64,000 bases of DNA from positions 5,510 to 69,509 of the forward strand of contig CARQVR010000010.1 in the NCBI GenBank assembly GCA_949051815.1, given 5' to 3'. A program made the position numbers and the translations under genes. The stretch comes from an uncultured Lachnospiraceae bacterium (lineage in GTDB: Bacteria; Bacillota; Clostridia; Lachnospirales; Lachnospiraceae). The notes under the pieces were generated by a model. That model had not been told where the DNA came from. It saw nothing but the letters and a program-made list of their open reading frames with translations, and searched no databases. This document shows positions 35,160 through 41,852 of the stretch, piece after piece (position 1 is the first letter of the stretch; every line of letters starts with the position of its first letter).

Positions 35160-35727
35160 GACGAATGTGGTGATTTCTTCGGCCTTGTGCGTGATTCTCG
35201 GTCTGGTGCTCGTGTTCCGGCCCGGGCTGTCCATGCGGATTGTCTGCACGGCCGTCGGCGTGGTCTTAATCTTATCCGGCGCGATGCGGATGGTCGATTA
35301 TTTTACCGCAAGGGACGGCAGCCTGTTCTCGCAGGCAAATCTGATTTTCGGCATTGTGCTGGCGGTTGTGGGCGTCTGGATTGTGTTAAAACCCGACAAA
35401 GTGATGGCGATTATTCCGATTATCGTGGGGATTGTAATTGCGATACATGGTTTACATAACCTACAGCAGGCAGCAGGGCTCTGGCGGGATAAGTATGACA
35501 GATGGTGGGTTGCCCTTATCTTAGGTGTGCTTACGGTGGGTTTCGGCGTACTGCTGGTGTGCAGACCCTTTGCAGCCATAGATACGGTGGTCATGCTGAT
35601 CGGCTTTTTCCTTATCTATGACGGGCTTTCCAATGTCTGGATCGTTTCAAGGGTCTATAAAAATGCCAAAATGATGAAGCAGGAAATGGAGGCGGTGGAC
35701 GTGGAGATTGCAGAGCGGGAGAGGTGA
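35134..35727 (+). CDS. DUF308/HdeD-like membrane protein
   Basis: A 197-residue protein with six membrane segments in three pairs, typical of the HdeD/DUF308 family (VISSALCVILGLVLVFRPGL, VLAVVGVWIVLKPDKVMAI, LILGVLTVGFGVLLVCRPFA). Each pair ends in a PG, PD or RPF turn. The C-terminus is short and charged. The ATG at 35134 overlaps the VanZ gene by 26 bp and has AAGGGG 7 nt upstream. Function unknown; HdeD is tied to acid resistance in E. coli. Confidence 0.88.
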   Translation: MESLLKKIKTNVVISSALCVILGLVLVFRPGLSMRIVCTAVGVVLILSGAMRMVDYFTARDGSLFSQANLIFGIVLAVVGVWIVLKPDKVMAIIPIIVGIVIAIHGLHNLQQAAGLWRDKYDRWWVALILGVLTVGFGVLLVCRPFAAIDTVVMLIGFFLIYDGLSNVWIVSRVYKNAKMMKQEMEAVDVEIAERER

Positions 35728-35820
35728 CGGCCCGTATGCGTTATGATCCGCGGCGGTGAAGCCGGAATTTTCCAGAAGTTTTTGGTGTGCATTTTTTGTG
35801 TGTATTTTGTAAATTCGGGC

Positions 35821-35849
35821 TTGTAAATCCGGGCCGGAAGTTTTATGAT
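35821..35849 (+). promoter_or_regulatory. Promoter of the 35919 gene
   Basis: TTGTAA (35821-35826), 17-nt spacer, TATGAT (35844-35849). Confidence 0.6.
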
Positions 35850-35918
35850 AGTTCTTAGAAAACGGGAGCGATCCCGGATGTGATGAAACGAAAAACGGTA
35901 TCGGCAGAGAGGGAATGA

Positions 35919-36386
35919 ATGATGATGATCGGAGCAGTCAGTTTTCAGCCTTATGTATATAATGTAAATGCCATCGGCCCGGCCAGCATGAACAGGCTGT
36001 CCAGAATTTCGGACAACGTGCTGGACAAAAAGACGGATTTCAGCGAACTTGTGGAAAATGAAAATCCGCTGAAAAAGGGACAGACCCTGAATTTTCAGGA
36101 TATGCTGGAGATGCAGATGCAGCGGGGCAGGAGCAGCGCGGCGAGAATTATGAAACCGGCAGAGGAAGCGCAGGAGGAGACTGCGGCACCGCAGGAGACG
36201 GAAAACGCAGCGGTGAAGTTTAACCGGGAGAATGCGGCGGATGCCGTACAGCCTGAGAAAAAGGCAGTGGAAAATGCGCTGAATATACAGACGGCGGCAT
36301 TTGATGCAGGTGCAGCAGGGAATGGCGTCAGCAATTACCGTATGCAGCAGGCGATCAGCGCATATGAGATGTTTATGACGGCGTAG
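35919..36386 (+). CDS. Conserved-looking protein of unknown function
   Basis: A 155-residue soluble protein with no signal peptide or membrane segment. It begins MMMIGAVSFQPYVYNVNAIG and continues ASMNRLSRISD. The middle is Ala/Glu/Gln-rich and probably disordered. The end YRMQQAISAYEMFMTA looks like a short amphipathic helix. The well-ordered N- and C-terminal segments around a low-complexity centre resemble small surface- or motility-associated clostridial proteins, but I cannot name the family. It has its own promoter and a GAGAGGGA ribosome binding site. Confidence 0.7.
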   Translation: MMMIGAVSFQPYVYNVNAIGPASMNRLSRISDNVLDKKTDFSELVENENPLKKGQTLNFQDMLEMQMQRGRSSAARIMKPAEEAQEETAAPQETENAAVKFNRENAADAVQPEKKAVENALNIQTAAFDAGAAGNGVSNYRMQQAISAYEMFMTA

Positions 36387-36460
36387 AGGGATTTCGGGAA
36401 TGGAGTGATCCTTTGGCGCAGTGGACGGGGAAATAGGATTCCCTGCACGATTGGAGAATA

Positions 36461-36499
36461 GGGAAACAAAAACCCCCATCTGTCAGACAGGTGGGGGTT
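36461..36499 (-). terminator. Terminator of thiT
   Basis: On the minus strand AACCCCCA/TGGGGGTT forms the stem and TTTTGTTTCCC follows. Confidence 0.8.
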
Positions 36500-36542
36500 A
36501 TTCTATACAGAAGCGTGCGGCGCCAAAATGCCGCCTGACGGT

Positions 36543-37250
36543 TTATGACAGCGCCATCTTTTTGACGGCGGCGATGCCGTTGCTCACGGCGGGCACAAGA
36601 AGAACCGCTGTGGTGATGGCGCCTTCCGCAAAGATGTAGATACCGTTGTACACCAGCGAATAGGGAAGCACAGGCCAGCCTTCCCAGGCGTATTCCGCGA
36701 AGAAAATCCAGCCGGACAGTACCGTGAACACATAGCGGCCAAGAATACCGACGAGATACCCCTTGAGCAGGCCCTTTTTGGCGCCTGCGAACAGACCCGA
36801 GAGTCCCAGCGCGCCGAAGGCGAGCAGATAGTCCAGCACAAGCTGCATGGGGAACAACACATAAGGGTTGATCAGAAGCTGCAGCACGCCGTAGGCAATA
36901 CTGGTCATCAGCCCGGCTCCCAGACCGAAAAGGTAGCCCGGCAGACAGATGACGAGCATGGACAGCAGCGTGGCCGAACCGCCCCATGGAAAGTCGATGA
37001 TTTTGATTTCCGAGAGAATGGTGCCCAGCGCAATCGACATGGCGCAGAAGACGAGCTGTTTGGCTGTCAGCTTTCCGCCCTTTCCGGCGGTTTCTCCGGA
37101 CTGAGGATTCTGTCCGGCCGCATATCGCCTTGCGAAGGTGACGGCGCCGGCAAGCAGGAATGCCAGAAGTACCATTAACAGCACTTTGCCCGGTGTGGTG
37201 GGGACGTAAGTGGTTTCGCCCCAGTCATTGACAACAACATTGTAGAACAT
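36543..37250 (-). CDS. thiT: Thiamine ECF transporter, S component (ThiT)
   Basis: A 235-residue membrane protein that binds thiamine and associates with the shared ECF energising module. Family features are IKIIDFPWGGSATLLSMLVI, GLLQLLINP-like GVLQLLINPYVLFPMQLVLD, and the ligand-binding end GWIFFAEYAWEGWPVLPYSL with NG next. There is an extra N-terminal hydrophobic helix of about 20 residues and a Gly/Gln-rich linker before the usual ThiT core. The TPP riboswitch in its leader independently confirms the thiamine role. Confidence 0.93.
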   Translation of the reverse strand: MFYNVVVNDWGETTYVPTTPGKVLLMVLLAFLLAGAVTFARRYAAGQNPQSGETAGKGGKLTAKQLVFCAMSIALGTILSEIKIIDFPWGGSATLLSMLVICLPGYLFGLGAGLMTSIAYGVLQLLINPYVLFPMQLVLDYLLAFGALGLSGLFAGAKKGLLKGYLVGILGRYVFTVLSGWIFFAEYAWEGWPVLPYSLVYNGIYIFAEGAITTAVLLVPAVSNGIAAVKKMALS

Positions 37251-37258
37251 AAAAAAAT

Positions 37259-37287
37259 CCTCCTTTGTCTTAGAATAAGCAAGGAGG
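37259..37287 (-). promoter_or_regulatory. Shine-Dalgarno sequestering hairpin of thiT
   Basis: On the minus strand CCTCCTT (37287-37281) can pair with AAGGAGG (37265-37259), the thiT ribosome binding site, over a 15-nt loop. This is a plausible translational expression platform for the riboswitch. Confidence 0.65.
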
Positions 37288-37341
37288 GGAACAGTAAATA
37301 CGGCAGGACACAGAGCTGCTGTGTCAGGCAGTAGTTACATG

Positions 37342-37437
37342 TGCTTCCCTACGGCGGTGCTAACCGCATCAGGTGATGAGGGTTAGAGTCCCGTGACGGT
37401 ATACACAGGCTCAATCTCAGCATAAGCTCCCCTAGCA
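37342..37437 (-). ncRNA. TPP riboswitch (THI element)
   Basis: On the minus strand the THI consensus is clear: P1 arms TGCT/AGCA, AGGGGAGC, then GCTGAGAT, ACCCTCATCACCTGATG, GGTTAGCACCGCCGTAGGG and AAGC. TPP binding should lower thiT expression. A GACACAG/CTGTGTC hairpin lies between the aptamer and the SD-sequestering stem, without a T-run, so control is probably at translation. Confidence 0.95.
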
Positions 37438-37488
37438 GGTTATTCAATTATGCGGCTCTTGCCGCGGCAGATGTCATCTGCTTTTTTT

Positions 37489-37517
37489 ACTATAGGAGTT
37501 TGCCGGGAAAATGTCAA
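37489..37517 (-). promoter_or_regulatory. Promoter of the thiT transcript
   Basis: On the minus strand TTGACA, 17-nt spacer, TATAGT; the start falls about 45 nt before the riboswitch. It lies inside the first codons of the longest reading of the divergent CPBP gene. Confidence 0.8.
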
Positions 37518-37549
37518 GAAAATTTTATGGGAGAATGATACGGAGAACT

Positions 37550-38371
37550 ATGATTGAAAAAGAGAAGACCGGGCGGCAGACGTCTCTGCAAAAGGTATGG
37601 GAGGTATTATTTCCTTATCTGTTATATTATCTGACATACAATGCGGCCTGTCTGATTTTGATTTTTGTGTGCCGGGTGACGATGCAGAGCTTTGGCGGCG
37701 TGTACGGACAGTTTATGGCGGCGCAGATCGAAAATGTGACAGGCGTGATGGGAGGACTGGGGATGCTGACGGGTATCCTCCCCCTTATACCAATGCTTGG
37801 AAGAGAGCTTTGCGGGCGAGGGGAAACGCAGCATTTTATGGCAGCGGTATGTATCACTGTCATAACAGGGATTCTTGCTTTCAGTGCCTCTCTGGGTCTC
37901 AATGCGCTGCTTACGCTGACCGGGTTTGCGGAAAGTTCCCGGAGTTATCAGGAGGTGGCGGACAAGCAGTACGGCGTGGCTTTCGCGGTGGGGCTTGTTC
38001 TCTACGGTCTGATTTCTCCGCTGGCGGAGGAGGTAGTTTTTCGTGGTGTGATCTACAACCGTCTGCGCCGCTTATACAATCCGGCCATCGGAATTTTTGC
38101 GTCGGGACTTCTCTTCGGGGCTTTTCACGGAAACCCTGTGCAGGCCGTGTACGGCTCCTGTCTGGGAATGCTGATGGCGTATCTTTATGAAAAAAGCGGG
38201 AAATTTTACATTCCGGTTGTCTTTCATGCGGTGGCAAATCTGACGGTGTATATCACGGCCCGGTTTGCGGCCGTGCAGGCGCACCTGTTTACACCGGCGG
38301 GCTGCGCAGCTTTGCTGGCGGTTGCGGCGGGGTGTGTGCTGGCTGTGCACTTTGGCGACAGAGCGGAATGA
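37550..38371 (+). CDS. CPBP family intramembrane metalloprotease
   Basis: A 273-residue membrane protein with about seven helices. The CPBP (Abi/CAAX-protease-like) motifs are SPLAEEVVFRGVIYNRLR (metal-binding Glu pair), SGLLFGAFHGNPVQ (His) and VVFHAVANL (His). I take the ATG at 37550 with GGAG before it. An ATG at 37511 would add 13 residues but overlaps the thiT promoter. Substrate unknown; relatives process prenylated proteins or bacteriocin-type peptides. Confidence 0.85.
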   Translation: MIEKEKTGRQTSLQKVWEVLFPYLLYYLTYNAACLILIFVCRVTMQSFGGVYGQFMAAQIENVTGVMGGLGMLTGILPLIPMLGRELCGRGETQHFMAAVCITVITGILAFSASLGLNALLTLTGFAESSRSYQEVADKQYGVAFAVGLVLYGLISPLAEEVVFRGVIYNRLRRLYNPAIGIFASGLLFGAFHGNPVQAVYGSCLGMLMAYLYEKSGKFYIPVVFHAVANLTVYITARFAAVQAHLFTPAGCAALLAVAAGCVLAVHFGDRAE

Positions 38372-38397
38372 GTATGGTGGTTAAGACCGTATTCCTC

Positions 38398-38426
38398 TTG
38401 TATTCAGTCATAAAAAACTGTATAAT
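38398..38426 (+). promoter_or_regulatory. Good promoter before a degraded reading frame
   Basis: TTGTAT (38398-38403), 17-nt spacer, TATAAT (38421-38426). GGAGG follows the -10 immediately, so it would lie upstream of or at the transcript start. Confidence 0.55.
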
Positions 38427-38439
38427 GGAGGAAAATCTA

Positions 38440-38629
38440 TGGTAAAACGAAATGCAAAGAAGTGGTTCCGGCATGGTAGCTGGTGGAGAAGGCTCAGAAA
38501 CAACCGCAGGCACAGATATGCAGGGCGATCGGCGCGTCTCTTGCGGAAGAGGAAATCGCATTGTGGGAGCAGGAGCATATCAGACTGCTTTCTGAAACAG
38601 CTCCTGCACAATTTACGGTTTTACATTAA
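38440..38629 (+). pseudogene. Possible broken small gene
   Basis: The frame ending at 38629 reads like protein: QICRAIGASLAEEEIALWEQ, then EHIRLLSETAPAQ, ending FTVLH. It is interrupted upstream by a TAG after KEVVPAW. The frame that does have an ATG and GGAGG (38439-38648) gives an implausible, very basic 69-residue peptide. A frameshift or stop in a short gene would explain both. It could also be non-coding. Low confidence. Confidence 0.25.
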
Positions 38630-38659
38630 GGGGCGATGGCGGAGTTAAGAGTTGTCAGA

Positions 38660-39838
38660 TTACTTTTTTCGCATCCCTTTCAGCAGAAGGAGTGATAGTA
38701 TCAGTACCAGCGGGAAAACGCATCCCACAAGCATTCCTTTTCGCAGATCATTGCCCGCATTCTGGGTGATATTGCCCACCAGACTGGGGCCGAACGCGCC
38801 GCCCAGATCGCCTGCCATGGCGAGCAGGGCGAACATGGCCGTTCCCCCTTCCGGGAGTCTGCCGGAGCAGATGCTGATTGTGCCGGGCCACATGATGCCC
38901 ACGGAAAAGCCGCACAGAATACAGCCGATCAGGCCGATCACCGGATTGCTGGAAATGGATGCCGCTATGTAACAGCTCAGGCACAGAACGCCCGATCCCA
39001 TCATAAACCGCATCAGATCCAGTTTGTCACCGTACTTTCCGAAGATAACGCGGCTGATTCCCATGGTTATGGCAAACATACAGGGACCGGCCAGATCTCC
39101 CATTGCCTTGGAGAAGCCGAGAGCCGATTCGGTGTAGGCGGAGGCCCACTGCGCCATGGACAGTTCGGAAGCGCCGGCGCACACCATGAGAATGATGGAA
39201 ACCCAGAATAACGGCACCCGGAGCAGACTGCCGGTCCCCATTCCCTTGCCGTCGTCGGTCGTATGCGCAATCGGGCAGGTGGCAAAGTTCCAGATGTTAC
39301 AGAGGGGAATGACAGCCCAGACACAGGCCAGCCATTTCCAACTGTCGATACCGAAAACGGCAAAAAAGATGGTGGACAAAAGGATAACACCCACAGAGCC
39401 CCAGCAGTAAAAGGAGTGCAGCAGGCTCATCACCGCCTCTTTGTTGTCGAAGGGGCAGGCCTCCACAATAGGACTGCACAGTACCTCAATCAGACCGCTT
39501 CCGATGGCGTAGACAATGACGCTTGCGATGATTCCGGTCAGCGGATTGGAGAAAAGGTCCGGCAGAAAGGCAAGTCCGATCAGCCCTGCAGCCGCGCATA
39601 ATTCCGAAGCCACAACGCAGTTGCGGTAGCCGATTCTGTCTGCAAAACAGGAACACAGGACATCCACAATAAGCTGGGTCAGAAAGAACACGGTGGAAAT
39701 CAGTGCGATCTGCCCTAACGGGATCTGATAAACATTGTGAAACGTTAAGAATAGCAGCGGTGCAAAGTTGGCACAGATTGCCTGTGTGATAAAACCGAGA
39801 TAGCAGGCGGTCAGTGTTTTTTTATAATTTTTCGTCAT
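38660..39838 (-). CDS. Major facilitator superfamily transporter
   Basis: A 392-residue 12-helix transporter. The N-terminal half begins TACYLGFITQAICANFAPLL, and the loop 2-3 signature is CSCFADRIGYRN. The second half has SRVIFGKYGDKLDLMRFM and GCILCGFSVGIMWPGTISI. The general build, with short loops and sugar-like motifs, resembles FucP/NHS-type sugar MFS carriers, but the substrate is not certain. It is divergent from the AraC gene, with a shared 120-bp control region, so that regulator probably controls it. Confidence 0.9.
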   Translation of the reverse strand: MTKNYKKTLTACYLGFITQAICANFAPLLFLTFHNVYQIPLGQIALISTVFFLTQLIVDVLCSCFADRIGYRNCVVASELCAAAGLIGLAFLPDLFSNPLTGIIASVIVYAIGSGLIEVLCSPIVEACPFDNKEAVMSLLHSFYCWGSVGVILLSTIFFAVFGIDSWKWLACVWAVIPLCNIWNFATCPIAHTTDDGKGMGTGSLLRVPLFWVSIILMVCAGASELSMAQWASAYTESALGFSKAMGDLAGPCMFAITMGISRVIFGKYGDKLDLMRFMMGSGVLCLSCYIAASISSNPVIGLIGCILCGFSVGIMWPGTISICSGRLPEGGTAMFALLAMAGDLGGAFGPSLVGNITQNAGNDLRKGMLVGCVFPLVLILSLLLLKGMRKK

Positions 39839-39870
39839 GTCAGTGATTGCTCCTTTCTGTAATGAGTTGT

Positions 39871-39899
39871 ATTATATAGTAGGAATGTGGGGATATCAA
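39871..39899 (-). promoter_or_regulatory. Promoter of the MFS gene
   Basis: On the minus strand TTGATA, 17-nt spacer, TATAAT. Confidence 0.7.
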
Positions 39900-39912
39900 T
39901 ATAATATATCCC
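39890..39912. promoter_or_regulatory. Palindrome in the MFS-AraC divergent region
   Basis: GGGATAT (39890-39896) and ATATCCC (39906-39912) form an inverted repeat over the MFS -35 box. Confidence 0.5.
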
Positions 39913-39959
39913 AATATTATTACACAATCTCACAAATAGAGAGGAGGCTGGGCGGAATC

Positions 39960-40898
39960 ATGCAGGCACATGAGGGACACATCAGGATCGTAACCGATGA
40001 ATCGCTGCGGGAAACCGTTCCCCATGGAAGCGAGGACTATCCGTTCCGGTATTATCTGGAGGATATCTGGCAGTTTGATTTTCACTGCATCGAATGGCAC
40101 TGGCATCCGGAAGTAGAATTTGTCCTGATTCAAAAGGGGACAGCGGATTTTCTGATCGGAAGTGAGAGATATGTCCTTGGAGCGGGAACGGGTCTCTTTA
40201 TCAATTCTCAGGTGATTCACAGATTTGAGGCAGCGGAGAGCGTTATTATTCCTAACATTGTATTTTCCCCCTCTCTGATTGCTCCGGAGGAGAGTCTGAT
40301 CTATCGGAAGTATGTGCAGCCTGTTCTTGACAAAACGGCAGAGTGCCAGATCTTTTCTGCAGATGATCCGGTGCAGGGAGAGATTTTGCGCACGCTTTTG
40401 GCCGTGTTTGACGTGCAGGAAAACGGGAATGGATGTGAGCTCCAAACGGCGGAGCTGCTTTTGAAATTGTGGCGTCTGCTGTATGAAAATACGGATTTCA
40501 CAGAAAAAATTTCTTCCCCACAGACGTCGGTGCGGACGCAGGCACAGCTCCAGATTATGCTGCAATACATTCACAAAAATTATCCGCATCAGATCTCGCT
40601 TAATGATATCGCGGAAACGGTGTCTCTCAGCAAAAGCAGCGTGCTTGGCATTTTTCATAAGAATATTCACACCTCGCCTGTCAGCTATCTTGTGAATTAC
40701 AGGTTAAAACGGGCGGCGAAGCTGCTTGGGACGACGCAGAACAGCGTTTCCGCCATTGCCCGTGACACCGGATTTGAAAATGTCGGCTACTTTTGCCGGA
40801 AATTCAAAGAAGTGTTTCATGCAACGCCCGGCGAATACAGGAAAGCGGATCGTGGAGTCATCCACTCAGAGAATTGTAAACACGGCATTGCAGATTAA
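39960..40898 (+). CDS. AraC family transcriptional regulator with cupin domain
   Basis: A 312-residue regulator. The N-terminal cupin-like sensor (about 30-110) holds FHCIEWHWHPEVEFVLIQKG and FINSQVIHRFE. The C-terminal pair of helix-turn-helix motifs is ISLNDIAETVSLSKSSVLGI and VSAIARDTGFENVGYFCRKF. The ATG at 39960 with AGGAGG 11 nt upstream is used; the longer frame would run through the divergent promoter. It probably responds to a sugar and controls the adjacent MFS gene. Confidence 0.92.
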   Translation: MQAHEGHIRIVTDESLRETVPHGSEDYPFRYYLEDIWQFDFHCIEWHWHPEVEFVLIQKGTADFLIGSERYVLGAGTGLFINSQVIHRFEAAESVIIPNIVFSPSLIAPEESLIYRKYVQPVLDKTAECQIFSADDPVQGEILRTLLAVFDVQENGNGCELQTAELLLKLWRLLYENTDFTEKISSPQTSVRTQAQLQIMLQYIHKNYPHQISLNDIAETVSLSKSSVLGIFHKNIHTSPVSYLVNYRLKRAAKLLGTTQNSVSAIARDTGFENVGYFCRKFKEVFHATPGEYRKADRGVIHSENCKHGIAD

Positions 40899-40991
40899 TG
40901 TCCGGTTTGCAATTTTTATTTGGTTTTTTAAGATTATGCTATGTATGAAAAGAAGAACATAGAAAAGATAGAAAACTGCATGACTAAGTGA

Positions 40992-41021
40992 TATAATTGT
41001 GCAAACATTGATCAATTGATC
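40992..41021 (+). promoter_or_regulatory. -10 box and 12-bp palindromic operator
   Basis: TATAAT (40992-40997) is followed by GATCAATTGATC (41010-41021), a perfect palindrome placed at or just after the transcription start of the DUF5714 gene. Confidence 0.6.
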
Positions 41022-41105
41022 GTTAGAAAGAGACAGCAGAGAGAAGAAAAAAGATATGATACAGGAAGCTCTTTACTGACGCAGCAGTGAGGTTATGAGA
41101 ATAAA

Positions 41106-41813
41106 ATGAGCGAAGAATGTTTGATTTGCAGCGCACCGCTGGCGTATTTGGAGAAGGATACGCCTATGGAATGCGCCATTTGTCATAAGAAGGAAAACAG
41201 CAAAACCAGATGTGTGAAGGGGCATTATGTCTGTAATGCATGTCATACAAAGGGAGTGGATCACATGATCGGACTATGTCTCGGGGAGACATCCAAAGAT
41301 CCGGTCTGCATTATGAAAAAGCTGATGTCCCAGCCGTTTTGCCATATGCACGGGCCGGAACATCATGTCATGGCAGGCGCCGCGCTTCTGACGGCATATA
41401 AAAATGCCGGTGGGGATCTGGATCTTCCGGATGCACTGCTTGAAATGAGTAACCGTGGAAAAAGTGTTCCGGGCGGTGCGTGCGGCTTTTGGGGCGCCTG
41501 CGGGGCGGGAATCAGTTCTGGCATATTTGTTTCCATCCTGTCGAAATCCACCCCTCTTGCGGAGGAACCTTTTGCTTTATCCCATAAGATGACATCGATA
41601 TCGCTTGGCAGAATCGGGGAAATCGGAGGCCCCAGATGCTGTAAAAGAGATTCGTTTCTTTCCATTTTATCAGCGGTTGATTTTGTGGAGCAGTACTTTG
41701 GAATCAAAATGGAAAAACAAGAGGTCGTGTGCGATTTTTCACATAATAACAACCAGTGTATCGGGAGCCGGTGCCCTTTCTCAAAGGAGAAGGGCAAGGA
41801 GAAAAGTACTTAA
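41106..41813 (+). CDS. DUF5714 family cysteine-rich protein
   Basis: A 235-residue cytosolic protein of the DUF5714 type, function unknown. It has many Cys/His motifs: CLICSAPL, ECAICHKK, CNACHTKGVDHM, CHMHGPEHHVM, GGACGFWGACGAG, PRCCKR and SRCPFS. The Gly/Cys-rich GACGFWGACGAGIS core looks like a cofactor or Fe-S/metal site. The N-terminal part resembles a zinc ribbon. DUF5714 proteins in anaerobes are often next to methyltransferase or radical-SAM genes, but here the next gene is a sensor kinase on the same strand. Confidence 0.8.
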   Translation: MSEECLICSAPLAYLEKDTPMECAICHKKENSKTRCVKGHYVCNACHTKGVDHMIGLCLGETSKDPVCIMKKLMSQPFCHMHGPEHHVMAGAALLTAYKNAGGDLDLPDALLEMSNRGKSVPGGACGFWGACGAGISSGIFVSILSKSTPLAEEPFALSHKMTSISLGRIGEIGGPRCCKRDSFLSILSAVDFVEQYFGIKMEKQEVVCDFSHNNNQCIGSRCPFSKEKGKEKST

Positions 41814-41852
41814 AAAGGCAGTCATAAATGACAAAAATAATGGAGGAGTGCA

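Noticed and set aside
40992..41105. T-box or other amino-acid riboswitch leader
   Set aside because: The stretch is only about 110 bp, lacks a T-box sequence and shows just a palindrome and a -10 box.
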